DNA of 64,000 nucleotides, taken from assembly GCF_013404085.1 (NCBI RefSeq), contig NZ_JABFHO010000001.1, positions 248,001 through 312,000 on the forward strand, read 5' to 3'. The stretch comes from Winogradskyella helgolandensis. GTDB lineage: Bacteria; Bacteroidota; Bacteroidia; Flavobacteriales; Flavobacteriaceae. Shown piece after piece: positions 33,289-42,562 of the stretch. Position numbers and translations under genes: made by a program. The notes beneath the pieces are model-generated. The model was not told where the DNA came from and did not search any database. It was given only the letters and a program-made list of their open reading frames with translations. Each line of letters starts with the position of its first letter. Positions within the stretch are counted from its first letter, which is position 1.

Positions 33289-34821
33289 TTATTTATTTAC
33301 TCGAATAACATCATAAAAATCTTTTCTTCGATCTTTTAAATTTTTTACCGCACCAAATGAATGCAATTCTCGCAATAAGCCTAAGTCTACATCTGCTACT
33401 AAAATCATCTCTGTGTTAGGTGTGGTTTCTGCCTTAATACCATTACTTGGAAATGAAAAGTCGCACGGAGTAAATACGGCTGACTGGGCATATTGAATAT
33501 CCATATTATTTACATTCGGTAAATTACCAACACTACCAGCAATAGCGACATAACATTCATTTTCAATAGCTCTTGCTTGAGCGCATAAACGAACTCTAGA
33601 ATACCCATTTTGAGTATCCGTTAAAAACGGAACGAATAATATATCCATGCCTTCATCTGCTAACAGTCTTGATAATTCTGGGAATTCGGAATCATAGCAA
33701 ATTAAAACTCCTACTTTTCCGGCATCAGTTTCAAAGGTTTTTAATTGATGACCTCTTTGCATTCCCCAAACTTTAGCTTCGTCTGGAGTCACATGAATTT
33801 TCTCATAACGCTCTAAACTTCCATCTCTTCGGCATAAATAACCCACATTATACAACACATCATCCACAACCTCTGGCATACTACCTGTGATAATATTAAT
33901 GTTATAAGAAATAGACAATTGCTGCATTTTCTCTACAATAGTTTGCGTATAACCTGCTAATTCTCTAATGGCTTGTGGCTCGTGCATATGATTATACTTA
34001 GCCATTAAGGGTGCATTAAAAAACTCAGGAAATACGGCAAAATCAGAACGATAAGCAGACACACTATCTACAAAATATTCGACTTGCTGCATTAAATCGT
34101 CTAAACCATCATAAGGTCGCATTTGCCATTGAATCAACCCTAAACGCACTACCGTTTTTACACTGCTCGCTTTTTTATTAGGTTTGGTATAATAAATATT
34201 ATCCCATTCCATTAAAACCGCATATTCGCTAGATGCTGTATCTCCTTCTAAATAGCCTTTTATAATTCTTATAGGATGAAAATCATTAGAGGTCTGAAAA
34301 TTTAAAACCGGATCGTGAATTTCTTTATGCTTTACTTTCTGAATGTATTCTTTTGGAGAATATTGATCTTTATACTTATGGTAATTTGGCATTCTACCTC
34401 CAAAAACAATTCCTTTTAAGTTTAAGTTCTCGCATAATTCCTTTCGGTAATCATATAAACGACGTCCTAAACGTAAACCTCTAAATTCTGGTTTAATAAA
34501 GACATCAATACCATAAAGCACATCACCATCTGGATCGTGGTTCTTAAATTTATCACCTTCAATAATGTCAGCGTAAGTATGGTTGTCATCAATCTTATCG
34601 TAATCCACAATTAAAGACAACGCACAACCTGCCAACTGTCCGTCGATGCGAATGACCACTTGCCCTTCAGAAAAAATAGAGGTCAAACGTGCAATATGGT
34701 CCTTTTTCCAATACGAATTAAGAACACCGCCATAGGCTTCTAAGGTTGCCGATTTTAATTCCTCAAAATCGCCAACTGTTAGATAGCTTAATTCTATATT
34801 TTCAATTTTTTGTTCGTCCAT
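33289..34821 (-). CDS. GNAT acetyltransferase fused to carbon-nitrogen hydrolase (nitrilase superfamily)
   Basis: A 510-residue fusion. Residues about 8-205 are a GNAT domain (GYRKELCEN-type GxxLGRRLYDYR acetyl-CoA motif). Residues about 222-505 are a carbon-nitrogen hydrolase with the Glu-Lys-Cys triad in FPEFFNAPL, YEKIHVTPDE and VLICYDSEFPEL. The same fusion is known across Bacteroidota. With arginine decarboxylase and agmatinase next door, the nitrilase half may act on a carbamoyl- or acyl-polyamine and the GNAT half may acetylate it. That is inference. It follows the deoxyhypusine-synthase-like gene after 2 bp. Confidence 0.88.
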   Translation of the reverse strand: MDEQKIENIELSYLTVGDFEELKSATLEAYGGVLNSYWKKDHIARLTSIFSEGQVVIRIDGQLAGCALSLIVDYDKIDDNHTYADIIEGDKFKNHDPDGDVLYGIDVFIKPEFRGLRLGRRLYDYRKELCENLNLKGIVFGGRMPNYHKYKDQYSPKEYIQKVKHKEIHDPVLNFQTSNDFHPIRIIKGYLEGDTASSEYAVLMEWDNIYYTKPNKKASSVKTVVRLGLIQWQMRPYDGLDDLMQQVEYFVDSVSAYRSDFAVFPEFFNAPLMAKYNHMHEPQAIRELAGYTQTIVEKMQQLSISYNINIITGSMPEVVDDVLYNVGYLCRRDGSLERYEKIHVTPDEAKVWGMQRGHQLKTFETDAGKVGVLICYDSEFPELSRLLADEGMDILFVPFLTDTQNGYSRVRLCAQARAIENECYVAIAGSVGNLPNVNNMDIQYAQSAVFTPCDFSFPSNGIKAETTPNTEMILVADVDLGLLRELHSFGAVKNLKDRRKDFYDVIRVNK

Positions 34822-34823
34822 GA

Positions 34824-35801
34824 TTACATATCTAAAAGATAAGCAAAAATTAATGGTGCTACGATGGTCGCATCACTTTCAATAATGAATTTTGGTGTAT
34901 TGATATCTAGTTTTCCCCACGTTATTTTTTCGTTTGGCACTGCACCTGAGTACGATCCGTAACTCGTTGTACTATCACTAATTTGACAGAAATAGCTCCA
35001 GAAAGGTGTTTCTGGACGTTCCATATCTTGATATAACATTGGTACTACACAAATAGGAAAATCACCAGCAATACCTCCACCAATTTGGAAGAATCCGATA
35101 CCATTTTCAGAATTATTAGTATACCAATCTGCTAAAAATGTCATGTATTCTATACCAGATTTCATAGTGCTTGCTTTTAATTCGCCTTTTAATACGTAGC
35201 TGGCAAAAATATTACCCATGGTACTATCTTCCCAACCTGGACAGATAATAGGTAGGTTTTTTTCGGCAGCAGCATACATCCAAGAATCCTTAATATCTAT
35301 CTCGTAATGCTCTTCTAAAACTCCAGACAACAACAATTTGTACATGTATTCATGTGGTAAATAACGTTCTCCGTTTGCTTCAGCTTCTTTCCAAATTTTA
35401 ACGATATGTTCTTGAATTCTTCTAAAGGCCTCCTCTTCAGGAATACATGTATCTGTGACACGGTTTAATCCCTTTTCTAATAAGTCCCATTCATCTTGAG
35501 GTGTTAAATCTCTGTAGTTTGGTACACGTTTGTAATGTGAGTGTGCTACCAAATTCATGATATCTTCTTCTAAATTAGCACCTGTACAAGACACAATCTG
35601 CACCTTATCTTGACGAATCATTTCAGCAAAAATCTTACCTAATTCGGCAGTACTCATCGCACCAGCCAAAGATACTAACATCTTTGCACCAGAATTTAAC
35701 TGATCTTCGTAACCCTTTGCCGCATCAACCAAAGCCGCTGCATTAAAGTGTAAATAATACTTCTCTATAAATTTTGAAATTTCTCCTTTATTAGTAGTCA
35801 T
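34824..35801 (-). CDS. Deoxyhypusine-synthase-family protein lacking the catalytic lysine
   Basis: The start at 35799-35801 gives 325 residues beginning MTTNKGEISKF; the upstream in-frame ATG would lie inside the agmatinase gene. Family landmarks are TGANLEEDI (about 73-81), CPGWEDSTMGNIF (NAD-site region), FFQIGGGIAGDFP (237-249), YGSYSGAVPNE (281-291) and WGKL. Deoxyhypusine synthase and plant homospermidine synthase have Lys in GGGxxKHH. Here the aligned residues are Gly247, Asp248 and Phe249. With no eIF5A in bacteria, the enzyme probably acts on free polyamines, possibly in homospermidine-like synthesis by a different mechanism, or it has lost catalysis. Confidence 0.85.
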   Translation of the reverse strand: MTTNKGEISKFIEKYYLHFNAAALVDAAKGYEDQLNSGAKMLVSLAGAMSTAELGKIFAEMIRQDKVQIVSCTGANLEEDIMNLVAHSHYKRVPNYRDLTPQDEWDLLEKGLNRVTDTCIPEEEAFRRIQEHIVKIWKEAEANGERYLPHEYMYKLLLSGVLEEHYEIDIKDSWMYAAAEKNLPIICPGWEDSTMGNIFASYVLKGELKASTMKSGIEYMTFLADWYTNNSENGIGFFQIGGGIAGDFPICVVPMLYQDMERPETPFWSYFCQISDSTTSYGSYSGAVPNEKITWGKLDINTPKFIIESDATIVAPLIFAYLLDM

Positions 35802-36732
35802 CTTCTGTGTTGAATTTAGATTTTTTGTTTCCTGTGTTGTTTGAATCGTTAAAGTTACTTTCAAAACCATCTTCAATATTTTGATCTTGAAATTTGTAGC
35901 TCAACATTTTGTAGTACAATTTAGCCGCTAAGAAATCTGATGATTTATCATGTTCATTAGGGCATAATTCTACAATATCAAAACCAACTACATTTTTTTC
36001 TTCAAATACTTGTTTTAAGAACTCTAGTGTTTCGTAATAAAATAGACCACCTGGTTCTGGTGTTCCTGTGCTTGGCATAATTGAAGGATCAAACGCATCT
36101 AGATCGAATGTGATAAATACGTTATCGGTCATTTGGTCTATAGCAGCATCCATCCAACTGTCATCTTGCGCCATTTCATGAGCGAAATACGTTTTGTCCT
36201 CGTCCATAACGGTTTTCTCAAGAATATCCATAGAACGAATACCAACTTGAATTAAGTTAGTGGTTTGACTCGCTTCATAAACGGCACATGCATGGTTACA
36301 ATTAGTACCTTCGTAGCTTTCACGTAAATCGGCATGTGCATCAATATGCAACACTGTAATATCATCGAACATTTCATTAAACGCTCTAATAGTACCGATT
36401 GATACAGAGTGCTCACCACCAAAAACAGTTACAAATTTGTTCTTTTTGATATATTTTTTTGTGGCTTGATGTACGGCTTCAACCATCGCTTCTGGCGACG
36501 CATTTTCTGTTACCGCATCAGCTAAGAACACACCTTGTTGATACACTTCAGAACCTGTTTCAATATCATAGAGCTCCATATTAGCTGAAGCATCTAAAAA
36601 AGCATCAGGACCTTTATCAGCTCCTTTTTGCCATGTACTTGTACCATCATAAGGCACAGGAATTAATACAATTTTAGCAGTTTCTAATTTTGCTAATTCT
36701 TCTGGAATACCAGCGTAAGTTTTTGTTTTCAT
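35791..36732 (-). CDS. speB: Agmatinase (ureohydrolase family)
   Basis: A 313-residue ureohydrolase with manganese ligands in GGEHSVS (about residues 104-110), HIDAHADLRE (about 130-139) and FDLDAFDPS (about 211-219). It converts agmatine to putrescine and urea and fits the arginine decarboxylase upstream. The C-terminal 35 residues after YYKMLSYKF are an unusual acidic-basic tail (NIEDGFESNFNDSNNTGNKK) that other family members do not need. That tail covers the start of the next gene: the 3' end overlaps it by 11 bp. Confidence 0.9.
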   Translation of the reverse strand: MKTKTYAGIPEELAKLETAKIVLIPVPYDGTSTWQKGADKGPDAFLDASANMELYDIETGSEVYQQGVFLADAVTENASPEAMVEAVHQATKKYIKKNKFVTVFGGEHSVSIGTIRAFNEMFDDITVLHIDAHADLRESYEGTNCNHACAVYEASQTTNLIQVGIRSMDILEKTVMDEDKTYFAHEMAQDDSWMDAAIDQMTDNVFITFDLDAFDPSIMPSTGTPEPGGLFYYETLEFLKQVFEEKNVVGFDIVELCPNEHDKSSDFLAAKLYYKMLSYKFQDQNIEDGFESNFNDSNNTGNKKSKFNTEDDY

Positions 36733-36765
36733 TATTAAGTTATTCTAAGTAATTAGAAATTTAAT

Positions 36766-38214
36766 TTAAATTTTTGATTTTGAAATCGAATTAGACTTAG
36801 TCTTTTCTACTTTAGTTTCTGGCTCATAGCCCAAAATACCTAACAGATTTTCACTTTTTTGCTGCTCTGCAAAAACTTTAGTGTTTAGATTACCGTCAGC
36901 ATCTTTCTGGATTAAAATATGTTTTGGTGTTGGAATTAAGCAATGCTGTAACCCACCAAAACCACCAATAGTTTCTTGGTAAGCTCCTGTATTAAAAAAG
37001 CCAATATACAAGGGTTTATCCTTATTGTATTTAGGCAAATAAATAGCATTGGTATGCTGCTCACTGTTGTAATAATCGTCACTATCGCAAGTTAAACCTC
37101 CTAAAAGCACACGCTCATAGCTATCATTCCAGCGGTTAAGAGGCAACATTATAAAACGTTTATTAATTGCCCAAGTATCTGGTAAAGTTGTAATGAAAGA
37201 TGAATTAATCATGTTCCATTTCTCACGATCATTTTGTTGTTTTTGGTACAAGATTTTATACAATGCGCCTCCACTTTCTCCGACTGTAAAACTACCGAAT
37301 TCAGTGAAAATGTTTGGAACCGCAACTTCTTCTTCCTCACAAACTAATTTGATCTGATTCACGATTTCGTCTACCATATAAGCATAATCAAAATCGAAAG
37401 CTAATGAGTTTTTTATTGGGAAGCCTCCACCTATATTTAAACTATCTAACGTTGGGCAAATTTTCTTTAAAGCGGTATAAACCTTTAAACATTTGTGCAA
37501 TTCATTCCAATAATAGGCATTGTCTCTAATCCCAGTATTGATAAAAAAGTGAAGCATCTTCAACTCTACTTTTTTATTATCCTGAATCTGATTTTTATAA
37601 AAAGGCACAATGTTTTTATAACCTATTCCTAAACGTGACGTATAGAATTCGAACTTAGGCTCTTCTTCTGATGCGATTCTAATTCCAACTTGGAATTTTC
37701 CATCAATTTCTTCAGATAACAAATCGATTTCCTCATAATTATCGATAATAGGAATACAATTTTTATGTCCGTCATTAATAAGGTTGGCAATATTAGTAAT
37801 GTAGCGTTCGCGTTTAAAACCGTTACTTAATACAAACGTTTTGTCCGTAATTTTACCTTCCTTTTTAAGCGCTTTTACAATATCTATATCAAAAGCAGAA
37901 GACGTTTCAATATGAATATCATTAGTTAAAGCTTCATCTAAAACATGTTTAAAATGCGAACTTTTAGTACAGTAGCAATAGTTATACTTGCCTTTATAAC
38001 CATGCTTTTTAAATGCATCAGCAAACCAAGTTTTAGCGCGTTGTATGTTATTAGATATTTGTGGTAGATAGGTAAATTTTAAAGGTACTCCATGGTCTTC
38101 AACCAATTTCATTAGGTCTATATCATGGAAATGCAGCTCTTTGTCCTCAAGTTTAAATTCATCTTGTGGAAAGTGAAAGGATTGATCGATGAGATCAATG
38201 TATTTATTGTTCAT
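36766..38214 (-). CDS. speA: Arginine decarboxylase (alanine-racemase fold, PLP)
   Basis: A 482-residue fold-III PLP decarboxylase. Landmarks are the N-terminal barrel with YCYCTKSSHFKHVL (active-site Lys), SLNIGGGFPIKNSL (phosphate-binding glycines), IFTEFGSFTVGESGG, and LLGGLTCDSDDYY near the C-terminus with the partner-subunit Cys. It is about 150 residues shorter than the classic SpeA type and matches the shorter bacterial arginine-specific form of Bacteroidota. The product agmatine passes to the agmatinase gene 33 bp downstream. A long leader with a possible small ORF precedes it. Confidence 0.86.
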   Translation of the reverse strand: MNNKYIDLIDQSFHFPQDEFKLEDKELHFHDIDLMKLVEDHGVPLKFTYLPQISNNIQRAKTWFADAFKKHGYKGKYNYCYCTKSSHFKHVLDEALTNDIHIETSSAFDIDIVKALKKEGKITDKTFVLSNGFKRERYITNIANLINDGHKNCIPIIDNYEEIDLLSEEIDGKFQVGIRIASEEEPKFEFYTSRLGIGYKNIVPFYKNQIQDNKKVELKMLHFFINTGIRDNAYYWNELHKCLKVYTALKKICPTLDSLNIGGGFPIKNSLAFDFDYAYMVDEIVNQIKLVCEEEEVAVPNIFTEFGSFTVGESGGALYKILYQKQQNDREKWNMINSSFITTLPDTWAINKRFIMLPLNRWNDSYERVLLGGLTCDSDDYYNSEQHTNAIYLPKYNKDKPLYIGFFNTGAYQETIGGFGGLQHCLIPTPKHILIQKDADGNLNTKVFAEQQKSENLLGILGYEPETKVEKTKSNSISKSKI

Positions 38215-38283
38215 GTTGTAAATTAAAAATTCAAGTGATAAGTTAAAAAATATAAGCGTAAAAAGTGTTAAGGTTACGTTATA

Positions 38284-38436
38284 TCATACCTGAATTTGGC
38301 TTTGTGTAGTTGGTACAAAACCATAAATATGCTGACTAGCAGCAATCGCAGAAGCGGAAGTTAGCTCTAAAATTCGGTTACTTATCCTATAAGCAGCTTT
38401 TGAAATTGACTTCCTAATTTTCAAAAACCCGAACAT
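38284..38436 (-). CDS. Candidate 50-residue leader ORF upstream of arginine decarboxylase
   Basis: From an ATG at 38434-38436 an uninterrupted frame codes for 50 residues to a TGA at 38284-38286. It begins MFGFLKIRKSISKAAYRISN and ends VPTTQSQIQV. It has an amphipathic basic N-terminal helix and natural-looking codons, and sits between the TAnnTTTG box (38507-38514) and the speA start, 69 bp before that start. It could be a leader peptide or a small membrane-binding protein. A chance ORF is possible, since it has no known homologue in my memory. Confidence 0.35.
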   Translation of the reverse strand: MFGFLKIRKSISKAAYRISNRILELTSASAIAASQHIYGFVPTTQSQIQV

Positions 38437-38741
38437 AAAAACATGTTTCAATTTGTTCAGCTAAAACTGGTTTTAAAATCCTATAAGATCTGCACCAATT
38501 TCAATACAAATGTATATTATTTTTTAATATGCGAACCTTTTTTTTATTTTTTTTTGAATAGTGATTTTTAGACAAATTACAACCGACTAGATTATTAAAT
38601 GCAAGACTTCAATCTGATTTATTAGTATATCATCACATCGGTTTTTATTCCAACCACACATATTTATCCTCCAATAATACACCTTAACATTAAGCACAAA
38701 ATATTATCATTAAATTTATCTAACTATTAATACTGCGCACT
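38437..38741. other. Intergenic leader and promoter region, divergent from the T9SS protein gene
   Basis: The speA-side leader (38437-38500) contains a GGTTTTAAAATCC-like stretch but no convincing riboswitch. Further on lie a TAnnTTTG box on the minus strand (38507-38514) and T-rich runs. The remaining part (38550-38741) is AT-rich and should hold the promoter of the secreted protein at 38742. I see no further coding signal. Confidence 0.5.
38507..38514 (-). promoter_or_regulatory. TAnnTTTG promoter-like -7 box for the polyamine operon
   Basis: Minus-strand TACATTTG matches the Bacteroidota -7 consensus. A TTC-like -33 element lies 18 bp further upstream. A start near 38500 would give a leader of about 285 nt before speA, long enough for the candidate small ORF and regulation. 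Confidence 0.5.
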
Positions 38742-39518
38742 ATGATTAAAATTACATATTACTTATATCTTTTATTGCTTCCAACTTTTGTTGCTAGTCA
38801 AAATTTAGTAGAAAATGGCAACGCGGAAGTCAGTCCAATTATAGAAAATGGATGGACACAAATTTCAGGAGATTGGCAACAGCGAACAACTTCACCATTA
38901 CCACAAGAAGGGAGTGCTTATTTCTTTGCTGGTGCTAATAGTAGTGCTGAATTATTTCAAGATGTAGATGTTTCTAACAATAGCACAAACATTGATTCAG
39001 GTAATCAATACTATACATTTAGTTGTTATTTACACTCTTGGCCTCAAACACCTACGGATGAAGGTAGAGTTATAGTTGACTATATAAATTCAGTTGGAGA
39101 TATCTTAGATACATATGATACAGGGGTTAATACGAGAACTGATGAATGGGTTTATTTTACAGATACGCGTTTAGCACCAATAGGAACAAGAACTATTAAA
39201 GTGACACTACTTTCTGAGCGATACCAAGGAAGTAACAACGATGGTTATATTGACGATGTTCAATTAATAGAAGGAGAAGGATTAACTATTGAGCAATTTG
39301 ACGAACCTAAATTCGCTATATTTCCTAATCCTGCAAAACATAACATTCAAGTTTCGGGATTAACCGGTCATTCAAATTATAGCATCTATAATTTAATAGG
39401 AGAAAAGGTAACAACAGGCACAATTTCACATAATAAGCACATCAATATTGAAGCGCTTGCAAATGGCTTATACTTTATCTATCTAGATAAGCAAGTTTTA
39501 AAGTTCATTAAAAAATAG
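38742..39518 (+). CDS. Secreted protein with type IX secretion sorting domain
   Basis: A 258-residue protein with a signal peptide (about residues 1-19). A carbohydrate-binding-like beta-sandwich follows, AEVSPIIENGWTQISGDWQQ to VQLIEGEGLTIE, about 27-185. The C-terminal T9SS type A domain reads FAIFPNPAKHNIQVSGLTG, IYNLIGEKVTTGTI, NGLYFIYLDKQVLKFIKK. The T9SS domain directs export across the outer membrane. The substrate of the sandwich domain is unknown. The gene is divergent from the polyamine operon. Confidence 0.85.
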   Translation: MIKITYYLYLLLLPTFVASQNLVENGNAEVSPIIENGWTQISGDWQQRTTSPLPQEGSAYFFAGANSSAELFQDVDVSNNSTNIDSGNQYYTFSCYLHSWPQTPTDEGRVIVDYINSVGDILDTYDTGVNTRTDEWVYFTDTRLAPIGTRTIKVTLLSERYQGSNNDGYIDDVQLIEGEGLTIEQFDEPKFAIFPNPAKHNIQVSGLTGHSNYSIYNLIGEKVTTGTISHNKHINIEALANGLYFIYLDKQVLKFIKK

Positions 39519-39733
39519 AAAGTACATTTAATTTTTAGGTTAGATACCTTTATTCAAATTCTTCTAAAGTTTAACTTATCTAGGTTGCAGTAAAGCAATA
39601 GATATTGAATCTAACGGAAACGTATCTCTCTATATTTCTAAAATAAAGAGATCATTTTCCAATCAAGTTCAGTAAAGTAAACACCCACTGTAATAAGATA
39701 TAGGTCTGAATCTAATTAATAGGAATTTTAAGC

Positions 39734-41248
39734 CTAAACCCCAATCTCATTACAGGCGTATTGTTTTAATTTCATTGTTCCTTCTGTTTTAAGTTGTATA
39801 TGCCACTTAAAGGCTTTTTCGAGACTATGTGGTGTATGTCCTCCCAACTTATAAGCATCTTCAAAATATTCTAAAAGCTGTGCTTTATATTCAGGATGTG
39901 CACAATTTTCAATAACAACTCTAGCTCTTTCTACAGGTGCTAAACCTCTAAGATCTGCCAAACCTTGTTCTGTAACCAAGATATCAACATCATGCTCACT
40001 GTGATCGGTATGTGAAACCATAGGAACTACATGAGAAATACGACCTTCTTTAGACATGGAAGGACAAGCAAAAATACTCAAGTAGCCATTTCTAGCAAAA
40101 TCACCAGAACCACCAATACCGTTCATCATCTTAGTACCTGCAATATGTGTAGAGTTTACATTTCCATAGATATCAACCTCAATTGCGGTGTTAATTCCAA
40201 TAACACCTAGACGATTAATGACTTCAGCCGCATTACTAATATTCTGAGGTCTTAATAGAAGTTTATCTTTATAGGCTTCAAAATTACTAAACACTTTTTT
40301 AGAACAGCCTTCCGTGACTGTCATTGAAGATGCTGAGGCAAATAATAATTTTCCAGAGTCAAAAAGCTCAAAAGTACTATCTTGAAGCACCTCTGAATAC
40401 ATGGTTAAATTTTTAAACTTACTGTTAGTAAAACCAGATAAAATAGCATTAGCTGTTTTGCCTATACCAGCTTGTAAAGGCAAAAGTGATTCTGTTAAAC
40501 GTCCTTCTTCTACTTCCTTTTCTAAGAATTTAAGAATATGTTCAGAAATTGCCTTAGTTTTTTCGTCTGGTGCGGCAATCACAGCAGGACTATCTGGAAG
40601 CTCAGTATAAACAACAGCAACAACTTTGGCTGGATCAATTTTAATAAAAGGATCTCCAATTCTAGTATCAGACTCTAAAACAGAAATAACCTCACGATTA
40701 GGTTGTTTTTTAAGAACTTTTACATCATGAATACCCTCGAGACTCTCAGGAAATGTTGTATTGATTTCAATAATAATCTTATCTGCGTTTTCAGCAAAAA
40801 TTGGTGAATTTCCAATAGATGTTGTTGGCACAATATAACCTTCTTCTGTTATTGATACCGCTTCAATAATGGCAATATCAATTTTAAATTTATCAATTTT
40901 CTGAAACATGTCTGCCGTTTGCCCTAAATGCTGATCTACATAAAGTACCTCATGATTATTGATACTCTTTCTTAAGGTAGGATCTGCTTGAAACGGCATT
41001 CTTTTATATAAAGCACCATTTTTTGCTAAGTCGGCATCAGTATTATATCCTAATGAAGCACCACTTATTACAGTAACCTTTAGATCTTCAAAAAGTGCTC
41101 GCTTTGCCACTTGTGGTAATACCGCTTTACTATCACCTGCTTTGGTAAAACCACTAACACCTAATATATGTTGATTTTTAATTAATAAAGCAGCCTTTTC
41201 TGGGCTCTGAATTTTATCTAAATAAGCTGAATACTTAACTCTCTGCAT
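39734..41248 (-). CDS. Acetyl-CoA hydrolase/transferase-family CoA-transferase
   Basis: Start chosen at the internal ATG 41246-41248 (MQRVKYSAYLDKIQSPEKA), giving 504 residues, the family norm. It is a two-domain CoA-transferase. IAAPDEKTKAISEHIL lies mid-protein; the glycine-rich active segment is GIGGSGDFARNGYLSIFACPS (glutamate-bearing region nearby), and the end is TEQGLADLRGLAPVERA. Members use acetate, propionate or succinate and CoA esters, for example succinyl-CoA:acetate CoA-transferase; the substrate is not decided by sequence. It is divergent from an AraC regulator gene that may control it. Confidence 0.85.
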   Translation of the reverse strand: MQRVKYSAYLDKIQSPEKAALLIKNQHILGVSGFTKAGDSKAVLPQVAKRALFEDLKVTVISGASLGYNTDADLAKNGALYKRMPFQADPTLRKSINNHEVLYVDQHLGQTADMFQKIDKFKIDIAIIEAVSITEEGYIVPTTSIGNSPIFAENADKIIIEINTTFPESLEGIHDVKVLKKQPNREVISVLESDTRIGDPFIKIDPAKVVAVVYTELPDSPAVIAAPDEKTKAISEHILKFLEKEVEEGRLTESLLPLQAGIGKTANAILSGFTNSKFKNLTMYSEVLQDSTFELFDSGKLLFASASSMTVTEGCSKKVFSNFEAYKDKLLLRPQNISNAAEVINRLGVIGINTAIEVDIYGNVNSTHIAGTKMMNGIGGSGDFARNGYLSIFACPSMSKEGRISHVVPMVSHTDHSEHDVDILVTEQGLADLRGLAPVERARVVIENCAHPEYKAQLLEYFEDAYKLGGHTPHSLEKAFKWHIQLKTEGTMKLKQYACNEIGV

Positions 41249-41436
41249 AGTCCTGATTATTTTATCTATTATAAGTGAAAAAATTACTGTTTTAGTTTCT
41301 ATTATATTTTTCAATAAAAGTGAAAAGCAATTTATATAAGATATTAATTGTCTTTTTATCTAAAAAAGACTTTAAATTATTAATTTCGGACATAAATGGT
41401 AAAATAGCAACTATTGAAGTTAAAATTGTAAATATT

Positions 41437-42243
41437 ATGGACACAAAATATTACTTGACAGAGGTTGATAAAATTCCAGATAGCATCTTTTGTTATCACA
41501 ATTTAATGGGTGAAAATTTTATTGAATCACATAGCCATAACAAAGGTCAATTTTTATATACTGAAGGAGGTGTAGTACATATTAAAACTGATAGTCGCAC
41601 TTACTATTTACCTGCACGACATTATATGTGGATTCCTCCAAAAACAAAGCATGCTATTTACCCAAATTCACCAAAGGTTATTATGAGAAATCTATATTTT
41701 CCTTTGGACGCAATGACATCTAATTTTTATAAAAATGAAGCTATTTACCCAATTAACAACCTACTTTTAGAGTTATTATTACATACAAAAAACTGGAATG
41801 GTGATGTTACAAATTCACAAAAAAACAAATATGCCATTGCCATTGCATTTAAGGCCCTTTTAGAGCAAACCACATCAAAGTCATTACATTTTGAACTGCC
41901 ACATCCTAAAGACAGGCGGTTAATTGCTATTATAAATTATCTCAACAAACAAATTCACGAAGAGCATTTATTGCCTCAACTCGCATCAAAGTTTAGTATG
42001 ACTAACAAAACATTATATCGATTATTTAAAAAGGATGTTGGCATGTCGTTTATTAAGTATTACACTAAACTTCGTATATTCAAATCTTTAGAATTCTTAA
42101 TGAATTCAGATTATAACATTTCAGAAATTGCCAACAGAGTTGGTTATAATAGCTTACCTACTTTTAGTGATACTTTTAGAAAAATTATGGATAAACGACC
42201 TTCTGAATATAGAAAATCTAAAGGTGTTTATTTAAAATCCTAA
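41437..42243 (+). CDS. AraC-family transcriptional regulator with cupin sensing domain
   Basis: The best start is ATG 41437-41439 (MDTKYYLTEVDK), giving 268 residues; the upstream frame is non-coding in appearance. It has an N-terminal cupin-like ligand domain (FCYHNLMGENFIESHSHNKGQ, YYLPARHYMWIPPKTKHAIY) and a C-terminal AraC double helix-turn-helix (LPQLASKFSMTNKTLYRLFK, then ISEIANRVGYNSLPTFSDTFRK). It could sense a small organic ligand. With the divergent CoA-transferase across a 188-bp gap, control of that gene is a reasonable inference. Confidence 0.85.
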   Translation: MDTKYYLTEVDKIPDSIFCYHNLMGENFIESHSHNKGQFLYTEGGVVHIKTDSRTYYLPARHYMWIPPKTKHAIYPNSPKVIMRNLYFPLDAMTSNFYKNEAIYPINNLLLELLLHTKNWNGDVTNSQKNKYAIAIAFKALLEQTTSKSLHFELPHPKDRRLIAIINYLNKQIHEEHLLPQLASKFSMTNKTLYRLFKKDVGMSFIKYYTKLRIFKSLEFLMNSDYNISEIANRVGYNSLPTFSDTFRKIMDKRPSEYRKSKGVYLKS

Positions 42244-42256
42244 ACGTTATAAATGA

Positions 42257-42562
42257 ATTTATTCAATAGTCATCATTTCTTTCAGTTTAATTGATGAACC
42301 AATACTTAATATAGTAAACTCGAACATTGAATTAAACGATAATCTTATAGCATTAGAAGAAGGTTTTTATTTAATAAATGAAAAAGGTAATCAATCACTA
42401 TATATAGAAGTGAAATCTAAAAAGGTAAACGGTAAAAGACGAAATAGGAATAATTTTCAGAACGTAAAAGGCTTAAAGTGCACATTGAATTTTAGAGAAC
42501 AACTAACTGATAATGGAAGGGTTTTGCGAAACAAAAAGATTATTATTACGGTTAGTATTTAA
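42257..42562 (+). pseudogene. Start-less open frame downstream of the AraC gene, possible gene remnant
   Basis: A frame of 101 codons follows a TGA at 42254-42256 and ends at TAA 42560-42562. It has no ATG, GTG or TTG start. The predicted residues look protein-like (ELNDNLIALEEGFYLINEKG, then FQNVKGLKCTLNFREQLTDN, then RNKKIIITVSI). It may be the 3' part of a decayed gene or an artefact of AT-rich sequence. No family is recognisable. Confidence 0.3.

Noticed and set aside
39540..39660. Short frame after the T9SS gene (about 36 codons)
   Set aside because: It begins directly after a stop, has no start codon and no recognisable similarity; treated as AT-rich noise.
41320..41436. Longer AraC start and CoA-transferase start in the shared intergenic region
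   Set aside because: The upstream parts encode unnatural N-termini; internal starts at 41437 and 41248 give family-typical proteins and leave room for promoters.
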